A DNA stretch of 64,000 nucleotides from Lampris incognitus. Lineage: Eukaryota; Chordata; Actinopteri; Lampriformes; Lampridae. Shown piece by piece: positions 21,857 through 31,400 of the stretch. Every line of letters starts with the position of its first letter. Position 1 is the first letter of the stretch. The notes below the pieces were generated by a model. The model saw only the letters and a list, made by a program, of their open reading frames with translations. It ran no database searches and was not told the origin of the DNA. Where the stretch lies: NCBI RefSeq assembly GCF_029633865.1, contig NC_079212.1, forward strand, positions 80,940,672-81,004,671. Direction: 5' to 3'. A program made the position numbers and the translations under genes.

Positions 21857-22545
21857 TGTTATGCTCGCGCACCAGAACCTGACCCGTGTGGCGAAACCCA
21901 AGACAGACAGACACGAGATGACTTCAAAAGCTACAAAGGGAGGTTTTATTGTGGGAGGGAAATGTATGGTGAAAAAAAGGCGTTCGGTTAGTGGGATGTG
22001 TGAATAAACTATGTGTGGTGTCCCGTGGTTTGCGTGTATAACTATGTGCGAGTGTTTTTAGCCAATGTGTGGTGCGGTATGTAAATGACCAGGAGCTGTT
22101 GAAAAAATGTGCGTGCACCTGGCGAGAAAGTCCAGTCCGTGATCCAAGAGGGGTTGTCCGAGAAAGTCCAGGTCCGAGATCCGGGAAGTCGAGTCCGAAA
22201 GGAGGGGTCCAGATAGAGGGACAAGGGGGGAGATCGCAGGAGAGGTCCGGGGAGAAACGTGAAGGTCGCTGGGGACGAGGGAGACGCGGGGAGCCGTGGA
22301 AATCGCGGAGGGAGAATCGCAGGGTTCAGTACGTCGAAGCACTGAGAGACGTTCTGGGGGGCTTCTTGTAGAAGGCTGCCTGATTGCCACAGGTGTGCCT
22401 GATGGATGATGGCAAACACCTGGCACAGTGCAGCGCTCGTCTCCTCAGAGCGCGAGCCGAGCGCTCGGATGTTTCCGGCACGTCCGAGCTGGGGGAGTGG
22501 CTTGAACGTGCCGGGGAGGCAGCTCGGGGCGGTGTAACCACAACA
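21857..22545 (-). repeat. A 5' LTR (short form)
   Basis: TGTTATGCTCGC to CCACAACA on the plus strand, 689 bp, followed by ACCGG of element B. Confidence 0.95.
22340..22370 (-). promoter_or_regulatory. Predicted core promoter of A (5' LTR)
   Basis: Sense TACAAGAA begins at 22370, 30 nt upstream of GCTTCGACGT (from 22340), the segment that pairs with the self-primer site. Predicted start is at or near 22340. Confidence 0.55.
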
Positions 22546-24037
22546 ACCGGAGGCCCAGGCGATGTGTGGCTCATGCTGCACGAACCAGGGGCGCCCTAGG
22601 ATCACAGGGACTAACGGGGACTGGATGATGTAGAACCCAAGTCTCTCCACATGGTTACCTGCTATGGTGAGAGAGACAGGGTGGGTGCGTTGGGTGACGC
22701 TGGCCAGGCAGCGCGCGTCCAGCGCGAAGGCCTCCATGGGCTTCTCCAGCGTCTCTAGCGGGATGTTAGCCTGGGCCGTAAACTCCGAGTCCAGGAAACA
22801 CTCATCAGCCCCCAAGTCGAGGAGTGCACCCACCGTGAGCCGCTGGTCAGCCCAGGCCAGGGTAACGCTAACTAGATGGTTCTGTGGGGCAGGATGGCGG
22901 GAACAGGAAAGTCGGCTCACTAGGATCTCCCGGGGCCCCAGTGAGCCTAGTCTTTTGGCCGAGTGGGGCAGCCGCTGATCAGATGTCCCTTCTGGCCACA
23001 GTAGAGGCATTGACCCGCCTTGAACCGGGCCTCCCGTTCGGCCGGACTAAGGCGCGTGCGCCCCAGCTGCATAGGTTCCTCCCCCGTCATGGTCTGGGGT
23101 GCGGGGGGAGAAACGGCCACAGGGAAAGTGGGGCGAACAGGAGTAGGGATCCTGTCAGGAGTGCTGGACGACTGGGGAATGGAAGGGGATCCACGCAGGG
23201 CTCGCTCGCGCCTCCTCTCCCGGAGGCGTCCATCGATGAGGGAGGTGGGCTCCTCCCGGGTGGCTAGCTGGTCCTTGACAGCCTCGCTGAGATCTCTCCG
23301 GAAGGTGACCCGAAGTGATTGGTCGTTCCAGGCGCTCTCAGCTGCGGCCAGCCTGAACTCCACCGAGTAGTCTGTGACACTGCCACTGCCCTGCTGGATA
23401 CTGCTCAGCCGAGCACCAGGGTCCTGGCCACCGACTGGATGGTGGAAAACCTTCCGTAGTTCCGCCTCAAAGGCCTTGTAGGTGAGGCAGAAACTGGCCT
23501 TCATGGACCAGGAAGCAGTGGCCCACTGAGCTGCTCGGCCTGTGAGCAGGTTAGTCACTAAGCGACCCGGGCAGCATCAGACGTGAACATGCTGGGTGGG
23601 TGCAGGAAGACCAGCTCACACTGCATGATGAACATGGCACAGGTCTCAAAGTCGCCATCAAATGGTCGTGGGCTGGAGAGGCAGGGCTCCCGGGGAACTG
23701 GGTTGAGCCCCACAGGGTTAACTGGGGCCGCCGGCCCAGGGGGCGGGTTACCCACGACACCAGGGGCAGGCTGGCCCGGCGGCTGGATGGTGAGAGCCGC
23801 CGTGATGGTTTGCAACTGCCGCAGGATCTCTGCTTGTTGGCTCGCCAACGCTGCCTGCTGCCTCGTTAGGTTACCCATACAGGCCTGGAGGGGCGGGACC
23901 CAAGTCTGAAGATCTCTCACCGCGGCGGAGGCCGCCTCTAGCTGCTGGGTATGGGAGTTAGTCAGGCGGATCTGTTCGATGAGGGCCGCTCGAAGCGGGC
24001 TGGCCGGTACGCTCTCCGTGTCGGCTGGGGTCGTCAT
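22546..24037 (-). pseudogene. Element B gag and protease (broken)
   Basis: Gag starts at 24037 (MTTPADTESVPASPLR) with a helical N-terminus and RPFDGDFETCAMFIMQCEL. A frameshift and stop occur at about 23558. Reading resumes with LLTGRAAQWATASWS and PGARLSSIQQGSGSVTDYS, a short deletion before DGRLRERRRERA, then the knuckle CLYCGQKGHLISGC. Protease follows in another frame (LTVGALLDLGADECF; the usual Asp-Ser/Thr-Gly is Asp-Leu-Gly here) up to IILGRPW-like VILGRPWFVQHEP and WASG, where A's LTR begins at 22545. At least two frameshifts and a changed protease active site mark it as dead. Confidence 0.88.
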
Positions 24038-24038
24038 G

Positions 24039-24048
24039 GTCAGTTCGT
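24039..24048 (-). other. Element B self-primer site
   Basis: Sense ACGAACTGAC starts 2 nt after the 5' LTR and is exactly complementary to GTCAGTTCGT in B's 3' LTR (12125-12134). The 5' LTR copy has one mismatch. Confidence 0.7.
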
Positions 24049-24050
24049 AC

Positions 24051-24427
24051 TGTTAGGGTTTGTGGAAGACCCCAAGCGCACGACACCAGACAGAGATGGG
24101 GTTAGCCGAAAAAACATAGGAAGGCAATGAGCGACAAGGAAAAAACGGAAAGTCCAAGGGGGAAAAAAACTCGCGGGTAATCCAAACGGGAACAAGGCAG
24201 GATACTTCCACGGGGAAACTTTGCAAGGGAAAAACATGAACCAAGGGCTGGGATGAGTTCGTAGAGAAAAAAACCGTGAGAGGAGGGTCGCCGCTACTGC
24301 AGGGAGGTTACAACACCAACTGACAACGGGCACGTGGGAGGCCACCAAACTTAAGCCCAGCCCTGATGACTAAGCCCGGCCCTGACGAGCCGATTGGCTG
24401 CCGGCGTGGGGTGGGCGAGCCATAACA
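24051..24427 (-). repeat. B 5' LTR
   Basis: TGTTAGGGTTTGTGGAAG to GAGCCATAACA, followed by the duplication AACAG. Confidence 0.95.
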
Positions 24428-24432
24428 AACAG

Positions 24433-24951
24433 AACGTTTACCCTGACAACCCTGCCAAAAGGCAAGAAAACAGTGGGGGGTAGATGGGTTTACTCTATCA
24501 AGAGTGATGTAGATGGAAGAGACAAGTACAAAGCACGGTTTGTGGCCAAGGGTTACAGCCAGAGAATGGGGATAGACTATGATGAAACTTTTTCACCAAC
24601 GGCAAACCTGACGAGTGTAAGAGTGGTGCTACAGAAAGGAGCACAGAAGAACCTACTCCTGCATCAGATGGATGTGAAAACAGCGTACTTGCACGCTCCG
24701 ATAGATTATGAGATCTACATCAATCCACCAGAGGGTTATGAAGAGAAGGGTGATGGTCTATTTTATAAGCTAGAGAAATCGCTTCATGATGTAAAACAAT
24801 CCGGGCGGAATTGGAATAGGATTTTGCACGATTGTCTAACTGAGAATGGGTTCACACAAAACCCATCCGACCACTGTGTTTATGCCAAAAAGACAAAGAT
24901 CCACATTCTGTATTTTTGCTTAGATTACAGCAACCTGAGTACGAGTGGGGG
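24433..24951 (+). pseudogene. Copia RT fragment
   Basis: Resumes the copia pol cut by B: GRWVYSIKSDVDGRDKYKAR, FVAKGYSQRMGIDYDETFSP, QMDVKTAYLHAPI, PPEGYEEKGDGLFYKLEKSL and NPSDHCVYAKK. This is the copia RT up to just before the YVDD catalytic motif. The rest of RT and all of RNase H are missing. A short unrelated tail leads to GAGTGGGGG, a purine tract, then the 3' LTR. The loss predates or accompanies the final state of the element; no foreign DNA fills the gap. Confidence 0.9.
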
Positions 24952-25542
24952 TGTTAAGAGACATGTTAATGTGGCCTCAGTTGATATACAAGTAGGCTAA
25001 TACTGTACTGTAGAGCCGAAGGAACGGAGAAGACCGTAGGTTCACACTTTAGCCGTGTAGGCAACTTTCTTTAATCCACGGTAAATCAGAGAGACAACAA
25101 AACCACAGCTCGACCGAGCGGAGGCGGCAAGAATAACCAGAAAACTGGCCGGACAACCATAACTTAACCCTGCGTTAACCTGCCAGGGCAACCATGACTT
25201 AACCCTTAGTTCCTGGGTTGAATTCTGTCCCCAATACGTGTCCACCACAGTACTACTGTTTTATATGTTAAGTGAATATGTTCAGTATTATAATTGTGCC
25301 ACTGTGAGGCGCTAAGGCGCTGGGTATAGAGGACACATGTTTGCGTCATAACGTTCCTTATATAGGAGACGCGCCATGTGATGAATCAGTTCAGATTTTG
25401 TTGAGTGAGAGCTGTCACCGTGAGACTGATGTGTGTACAGCTCGCTAATAAATACGCCAGGCTTGGCTAAATGTTTCCTCATCTCCACCGTCCATCGTTT
25501 CTCCGAATGCAACGTTAGCTGCAACAATATTATAACGTAACA
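24952..25542 (+). repeat. Copia 3' LTR (interrupted)
   Basis: TGTTAAGAG to TAACGTAACA, followed by CGTCC. It is interrupted by a 241-bp solo LTR at 25009-25249. Without that insertion it matches the 5' LTR closely. Confidence 0.92.
25009..25249 (-). mobile_element. Solo LTR of a small unidentified LTR element
   Basis: TGTAGAGCC to CCACCACA, 241 bp, flanked by GTAC (25005-25008 and 25250-25253). An ATTAAA signal near 25065 on the minus strand suggests minus orientation. No related copy occurs elsewhere in the window. Confidence 0.75.
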
Positions 25543-25547
25543 CGTCC

Positions 25548-26800
25548 CCCTCCCTTATCCTAACCAGATGGTTAGCATTTCTTAGATCTAATTTTAGAGA
25601 ATACTTTAGCACCATGTCTGTGAATGTTCTCATTCATCCAGGTCATGGTTATCCAAAGGAATTGAATCGAGTGCAACTGGACTTGATATATATCCGTGAA
25701 GACGTTTCGCCTCTCATCCAAGAGGCTTCCTCAGTTCGTGCCTTTCTGACTAGACCAAGCTAGTCTGACTGGCTGGTGATGAAACTCAGATATTTATCCT
25801 CTTTGGAGACGTTATCAGAGCTATTGATGTCCATGGCTCTTTGTGTTCCGATGTTTAGCAACGCCCGTCGTTATCAGAAGTATTGATATGCGTGGCTCTT
25901 TTGTGTTCCGATGTTTAGCCACGCCCGTCGTTATCAGAGTTATTGATGTGCATGGCTCTTTGTGGTCCGATGTTAAGCAGCGACGGTCGTTGGGAGTGTT
26001 AGTTTTGACCACCATGTAACAGCACCATGTAACAGTTTGAAAGCAGAGGAAATCAAAGAGAGGGGGTACCTGTTGCGAACAGTAATTTCCTTCAATCCCT
26101 GGTAGTCAGTGCAGGGTCTGAGGGACTTGACCTTCTTCTCAACGGAGAAAAATCCAGCTCCCGCTGGAGAGGAGGATGGATGGATGATGCCTGCTGTCAA
26201 CGACTCCTCCACATATTTTTTCATCGCCTGCGTTTCCGGACCTGATAGCGAATAGAGTCGTCCCTTCGGGGGCGAAGTCCCCGGCAAGTCTATGGGGCAA
26301 TCATAGGGTCGATGAAGGGGAAGGGAAGAAGCCTTGATCTTACTGAAGACCTGTCGGAGGTCGTGGTAGCAATGCAGAACCAGAGACGGTCCTGGGTCTC
26401 AGAGTCTGTAAGGATAGACTGAAGAACAGGGGCGGCACAGGAGGACAATGACACACTTTTGAGACAGTTAGTAGCACAAAAATTCCGCTAGGAGATGATC
26501 TGACCAGTGGACCAGTCTATATGGGGATTGTGTTGTGACAGCCAGGGGAAGCCTAGGATGAGTGGGTGTTGAAAACGTGAAAACGGATCCTTTCACTGTG
26601 TGAATCAGGAAAAGACAGTGTAATAGATTGGGTACGATGTGTCACCTTGCAGATAATTCTTCCATCAATGGCGCTGGCTTCGAGTGGTTGTTTGAGAGCT
26701 AACTGTTGTGCGAATTGATAGCTCATGAGGTTTGCATCTGAACCTGACTCAATCAAGACAATTTGTTCAGTTTAGTTTGAAGGGATGGACAGAGTAACTT
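25548..26800 (-). pseudogene. Element D protease and RT start
   Basis: From right to left on the minus strand: a protease-like stretch (ESGSDANLMSYQFAQQL, 26553-26760), a degraded linker, then the RT start ([60 protein letters not shown]). A Penelope-like tail splits the block after LLHGA. RT resumes at about 25605 with a one-base shift ([16 protein letters not shown]) and is then cut by the copia element. The protease reads Glu-Ser-Gly where Asp-Ser-Gly is expected. Confidence 0.85.
25618..26020 (-). mobile_element. Penelope-like element 3' tail with minisatellite
   Basis: Reverse complement ends with the common fish Penelope/Neptune-type tail (GATGAGAGGCGAAACGTCTT). It is flanked by 10-bp duplications AGCACCATGT (25608-25617 and 26021-26030). 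About three tandem units of about 60 bp fill 25805-25990, each with GTTATCAGAG/A and a GGCTCTTTTGTG-like core. Confidence 0.7.
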
Positions 26801-27875
26801 TTGACTGAATATGAGAGGGGTTGGAAACAGTCTGAGTTCTGCTCGAGAAAGCTCTCACCTTAACCGGGGCTCTTTCTCTCAGCTGGCAATGAAATGCCCC
26901 GAGAGCCCGCAGTACAGGCAGCGTCTCTCTGTCATGCGTCGTTGTCTTTCCGCGGGAATAAGTCGACTGCGCCCGAGCTGCATGGGTTCCCCTAGGACAG
27001 AAGAGGGTGCCGTAGGATGCTCAGGTGAATTACGCCTCCATGAAGTAGCGCTCGGGAGCCTCTGCAGGCGAGGCTGTGAACAACGGGAGCGAGACCGTCC
27101 TCTTTCTCTGTCTAGGAGCCTTTATCAATCTTGATACACATGGCGATGAGGGAATCCAGGTCAGCAGGTAAGTCGAGGGGAGCCAGATGGTCTTTAAGGG
27201 GCTCAGATAACCCATCCCGGAAAGCGTCAAAAAGAGCCAACTGATTCCACTTGCTCTTGGCTGCCAGTGTGCAAAATTCTATGGCGTAGTCCTAAACCCA
27301 TTGACGGCCCTGACGAAGCTTCACTCGAGCCCTGGCCGCCTCTCGACTCGGTGCCGTCTGCTGGAAAATCTGGGGAAAGGCTTCGGAAAAGGCAGACAGG
27401 GAATTGCAGATGGGGGACTTAGGACGCCACTCGGCTGTAGCCCAAGCCTCGGCACTGCCGGTCAGGTGAGAGATGAGGTAGACGATCTTGGATCGTTCAG
27501 TGGGGAAGGCTGCTAACTGAAACTCGAAGTGAAGATCGCACTGGGAGAGGAAGGCTCTGCAATCGCCGAAGTCTCCGGAGAAACGTTCAGGTCGGGACAG
27601 AGTGAGAAGGGTTGAGGCTGAAGTAGGTGGGTGACGCTCGGATCCAGAAGCATGGAGGGAGCCGGCTGTGGACCCGCTGGCTGAATCTGCAGCTTCTGCA
27701 TTTGCTCGACCATGAAGTTCAGTAGTGTACCGAATGCTGTCACGGTAGAATCTTGTCGGTCGGTCAATTCTCTTATGTGGTGGCGAAGATGACCGATCGG
27801 CTTATCTTGCGACTGGATCTTGAGATTGAGTGCCTGAAGAACGGAGCGTGTAGAGTACGTATCTGCTGGGCCCAT
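26801..27875 (-). pseudogene. Element D gag (broken)
   Basis: ATG at 27875, 5 bp beyond the primer site. Readable parts include LNLKIQSQDKPIGHLRHHIR, then a capsid start (DLNVSPETS, IAEPSSPSAIF) and further blocks in other frames down to a knuckle-like region near 26900 and [16 protein letters not shown] coding on the minus strand near 26970. Stops and shifts are frequent. Layout and spacing follow elements A and B. Confidence 0.75.
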
Positions 27876-27880
27876 GTTTG

Positions 27881-27890
27881 GCCAGTTCGT
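27881..27890 (-). other. Element D self-primer site
   Basis: Sense ACGAACTGGC starts 2 nt after the LTR and is exactly complementary to GCCAGTTCGT in D's LTR (plus strand ACGAACTGGC at 28335-28344). Confidence 0.72.
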
Positions 27891-28068
27891 ACTTTCAAGC
27901 AATGAACTAGAACAGGACCCAGAATGCAAACACACTCGAGGATAGGACAAAAATCAAGTCCTTTATTCAGCAGGAGGTTCGGTAAACGGAGGTCAATCAG
28001 CTCAGCAAAGGTATCCAAAAACGAGAAGCAAAAGGCAAAGTCCAAAAACACTCAGGTCTGATCTAGAC

Positions 28069-28266
28069 TACCTAGTCGCACGGACTTTCGATCGTGACGC
28101 CATCACGATTATGACCTGATTTACGTGATGTGGTCACGAAGGTTAGGGTTAGGGTTAGGGTTCTATCAGATCGTGACCACATCACGTAAATCAGGTCATA
28201 ATCGTGATGGTCTCACGATAGATTAATTAACATGATGCGATCACGAAAGTCCATGCGACTGGGTTG
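28069..28266. mobile_element. Palindromic MITE with telomere-like core
   Basis: A 198-bp element with inverted ends built on AGTCGCAYGGACTTTCG. Long inner arms can pair (ACGTGATGTGGTCACGA with its complement). GATCTAGAC duplicates on both sides (28060-28068 and 28267-28275). The loop holds GGTTAGGGTTAGGGTTAGGG (28141-28160). A 9-bp duplication would fit Mutator-like or Merlin-like families; there is no coding capacity. Confidence 0.75.
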
Positions 28267-28343
28267 GATCTAGACCACTCACTGGGAAAACACAAGCGGA
28301 ACAAATGCTGGAACGCTGTCACGCAAGGATCAAGACGAACTGG

Positions 28344-28374
28344 CACAGAAGACAGGGAGCACACAGACTAAATA
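28344..28374 (-). promoter_or_regulatory. Predicted core promoter of D (LTR)
   Basis: Sense TATTTAG begins at 28374, 30 nt upstream of GCCAGTTCGT (from 28344), which pairs with the primer site. Predicted start is at or near 28344. Confidence 0.6.
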
Positions 28375-28472
28375 CACCAGGGATGGAGACAATTAGACAC
28401 AGGTGCAACAAATTGGTGTGGGGCAGGTAATCACACAAGCGGGAAACAGGAGGGCAGGAAGTGGAGGTATAA

Positions 28473-31400
28473 AGATTCAAAAAAAGGACTGGTTGTTAAA
28501 ATCCCTAGTGTTTGCACTGCAACAGATTCAGTGGAGATCAAACTGGAGATGTCTGCCAAGGTGACATTGCCACCACCAGGACACATCATCAGTTGTGTAC
28601 CTCAGCATCACAGGGTGTTTCGGCCTTTTATCACAAGACACCCTCCGCTGAGGCAGGCCCACCACAGGTTGATCGGTCCTGGGTGTGTGCCCTGTGGTTA
28701 GCTGTTCACCCTGGCAGCCCAGATGGCGTCTCTCCTTTTGAGCCAGATCCAGTGGCTAGTCCTCTCAGCAGTGTTGGCTAGCTCTTTGATCACTCTCCTG
28801 TGGGCCTGCCCCCTGACTCCTAGTTCCCTCAGGAGTTTTGCTGTGGAGCTGGCAACAAAGCCCCCACAACCCACCTCCACAGGGCGCACCTTCACCTTCC
28901 AGCCTCTGTCCTCTGCTTCGGCTGCTAGGTTGGCGTACCGCAGCTTCTTACGCTCGTACGCTTCATCGACTGCATCCTCCCAGGGGACTGTGAGCTCAAT
29001 GATGTAAGCGAGCTGGTTAGCATTGGACCAGAGGATGAGGTCTGGTCGCAAGGTGGTTGTTGCGATCTCTGTCGGGAAGATGAGCTTCTGGCCTAAGTCC
29101 ACTCGCATTTCCCAATCCCTGGCTGAGTTTAGTGAGCCTAAGTTGGGAAGTGAAGGGTTGGCCTTCAGTTTATCCCCCTCTCGAATGAAAGCTGGGAAAC
29201 GCCGGGGCCCTTCCTGGTTGTTGAAGGGTTGGGCATTGATGGAAACCCTCTTGCAATCGAGTTCAGCTGCCAAGCACCTGAGCACCTGATTGTGTCGCCA
29301 GGTGTATCTGCCTTGGGTAAGGCTGGTCTTGCAGCCAACCAAGATATGCTTGAGGGTTGCTGGGGCTGTACACAGGGAGCAAGATGGATTCTCTCCAAAC
29401 CAGAGATTTAGATTTATGGGAGAGGGCAGGACATCATATGTGGCCTTGATGATGAAACTCAGCCTGTTTGATTCCATGCTCCAGAGCTCACTCCATGTGA
29501 GAATCCTCTTTTCAACACCCTCCCACCTCATCCAGCGACCCTGTTTGGCTTGTGCTACGGCTTTAACACATCTGGCTGCTTCTTCCTGTCGGCGGACCTC
29601 CTCAACCACCATAGTTCGCCGTTCGGTAGTAGTCGCCTTTTGCCAGGTAGGTGTTTTTATTCCCAGGCCAAGGCCGCCTCTGCCTTGTTGAACATGGCCT
29701 ACTACGTCTCGGTGGCGGAGGGCAGATTTCGCCTCCAGTACAGCTGCAACCGGGGTCCATTTCTTCCCTGTTGCTAGGGTTGGAGCAACTCCTCTCACTA
29801 TTGGGTCTCGGGATTCTGTGAGGGACATGTCCAGCCTCACTTTGGCACATTTGAATTCCTCAACCAGGCTGGAAATTGGCAGTGCGAGGGCTCCATTGCC
29901 GTAGAGTCCAACACTGCTGAGGCACCTTGGCAGTCCAAGCCACTTCCTCACCTGCGAGTTCACTAGCCTCTCCAAGCGATTGGCATGAGATAGTGAGACT
30001 TCGTACAGAGTTATTGGCCACATGAGTCGGGGTAGCAGCCCAAACTGAAAGCACCAAAGCTTCAACTTCCCGGGCAGTGCAGTGTTGTTGATTTGCCTGA
30101 GGCCACTGGTTGTATCCTGGCGAAGTTGCTCCAGTTGCTGGGTGTCTTTGAGGTCTGCATTGTACCACCGTCCGAGGCTCTTGATGGGCTTCTCCCGGAC
30201 CGTGGGGATTGGTTGATCACTAATGCAGAACCGTTCATCTACTAGTTGGCCTTTGACAATGGAGATGCTGCGAGATTTGCTTGGTTTAAACTCCATTCGT
30301 GCCCACTTGATGTTCTCCTGGAGTTTCTGCAGCAGGCGCCTGGTGCATGGTTTTGTTGTTGCTATGGTGGTCAAGTCATCCATGTACGCCCGGATTGGTG
30401 GAAGACGCAGGCCATTCCTGGACCTTTCGCCTCCCACCACCCATCGCGATGCACGGATGACGAGCTCCATTGCCATGATGAATGCCAGGGGGGAAATAGT
30501 GCAGCCCGCCATAATGCCCATTTCCAGATGTTGCCAAGTGGTGGTGGTGTTCTGTGTTGTGACACAGAACTGGAGATCCTGAAAATAGGTCTTGACCAAC
30601 TCCGTGATATTTTTGGGGACATGGAAAAAATCAAACGCCGTCCACAGGATCTTGTGAGGAACTGATCCAAAAGCGTTGGCAAGGTCTAAGAAAACCACGT
30701 GCAGGTCTCTCCGTTCTTTCTTGGCAGCTTGTATCTGGTGCCAGATGATATTAGCATGCTCCAGACATCCTGAGAAGCCATGGATCCCGGCTTTCTGCAC
30801 TGATGTATCAACAAAGTTGTTTCTTTGCAGGAATGTGGAGAGCCTTTGGGCAATCACACTAAAAAATATCTTTCCCTCTACATTAAGAAGGCTGATCTGG
30901 CGAAACTGGCTGATGCAGGAAGAGTTCTTTTCCTTGGGGATCAGAATGCCTCCTGCTCTTCGCCATGCCCTGGGTATGACTCTTTTCTGCCATGCCACTT
31001 TCATCAGCTTCCAGAGGTATTTCAGGACTCCAGGAGTGTTCTTATAGAGTCTATACTGGATACCATTGGGCCCAGGAGCTGACATCGATCTTGCCTGCTT
31101 TACCGTCCTCTCCACCTCGCTCCATATGGGGGGTCTTGTGTCCATATGGTGGTCAGGTGGGTGAATTGGTGGAATGTCATCCGGGATGGTGACTGGCTCA
31201 TGTCTCCGGACATCAGAGTAGGTCTTCTTTAGGTGTTCTTCCAGATCTCGTATGGGGACTCCAAGGCTCCCATTTTTCTTGCTGTCAAAAAGGCTCTTGA
31301 CAAAGCTGTAAGGGTTGCTGTAGAAACGGGTCCTAGCCCGTTCTTTCCTTTTATGCTGTCGTCTGAGGTGTTCTGCTCTTCGCAGCTTTGTCAAATGCTG

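Larger units (their letters stand above)
16604..22545 (-). mobile_element. Gypsy element A (complete chromovirus, chimeric flanks)
   Basis: A full-length minus-strand Ty3/gypsy element with both LTRs, primer site, gag, pol and purine tract. The flanks do not match: left CTTCG lies in C's gag, right ACCGG (22546-22550) lies in B's protease. The left LTR is 773 bp and the right 689 bp, mainly because of an 84-bp segment in the left only. The best explanation is recombination between two A insertions, one in C and one in B, which removed the intervening DNA. Confidence 0.93.
8886..24427 (-). mobile_element. Gypsy element B (chromovirus, split and partly deleted)
   Basis: Bounded by LTRs at 8886-12236 (itself split by hAT) and 24051-24427 and flanked by perfect AACAG duplications (8881-8885 and 24428-24432) inside the copia RT. 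On the minus strand it keeps gag, a zinc knuckle, most of protease and, at the far end, the chromodomain. Everything between protease and the chromodomain (RT, RNase H, most of integrase) is missing; elements A and C lie there instead. Confidence 0.92.
1943..25542 (+). mobile_element. Ty1/copia retrotransposon (split by several insertions)
   Basis: A copia-type element in order: 5' LTR, primer site, gag (UBN2-like), CCHC knuckles, protease, integrase, RT, 3' LTR. It is flanked by the 5-bp duplication CGTCC (1938-1942 and 25543-25547) and sits inside D's reverse transcriptase. Three insertions interrupt it: E (3062-6902), B (8886-24427) and a solo LTR in the 3' LTR (25009-25249). Its own DNA totals roughly 4 kb. 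It is dead: gag has a frameshift and a stop, pol a frameshift, and the end of RT plus RNase H is deleted. Confidence 0.93.
1882..28472 (-). mobile_element. Gypsy element D, outermost host of the nest (split remnant)
   Basis: Element D is a chromovirus-type Ty3/gypsy element read on the minus strand. The right remnant (25543-28472) carries, from right to left, the 5' LTR, gag, protease and the start of reverse transcriptase. The left remnant (1882-1942) carries the next stretch of RT. If the copia insertion is removed together with one copy of CGTCC, the RT frame continues without a break from an IREGD block into a WKTVFNT block, then to EYLVMP, where the remnant ends. D's RNase H, integrase and 3' LTR are missing to the left. 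D is also interrupted by a Penelope-like tail and a MITE. Confidence 0.85.
27893..28472 (-). repeat. D 5' LTR (interrupted by a MITE)
   Basis: Begins TTTCAAGCAATG (first base pair probably mutated from TG) and runs to about 28472, where LINE F begins. It has AATAAA on the minus strand near 27960. The outer edge is uncertain because D's other LTR is lost. Confidence 0.7.

Noticed and set aside
22042..23010. 322-codon frame as one gene
   Set aside because: It is B's protease read through into A's 5' LTR; the two parts belong to different elements.
28141..28162. Telomere or chromosome end
   Set aside because: Only about three and a half TTAGGG-type units, inside the loop of a palindromic insertion with duplications on both sides.
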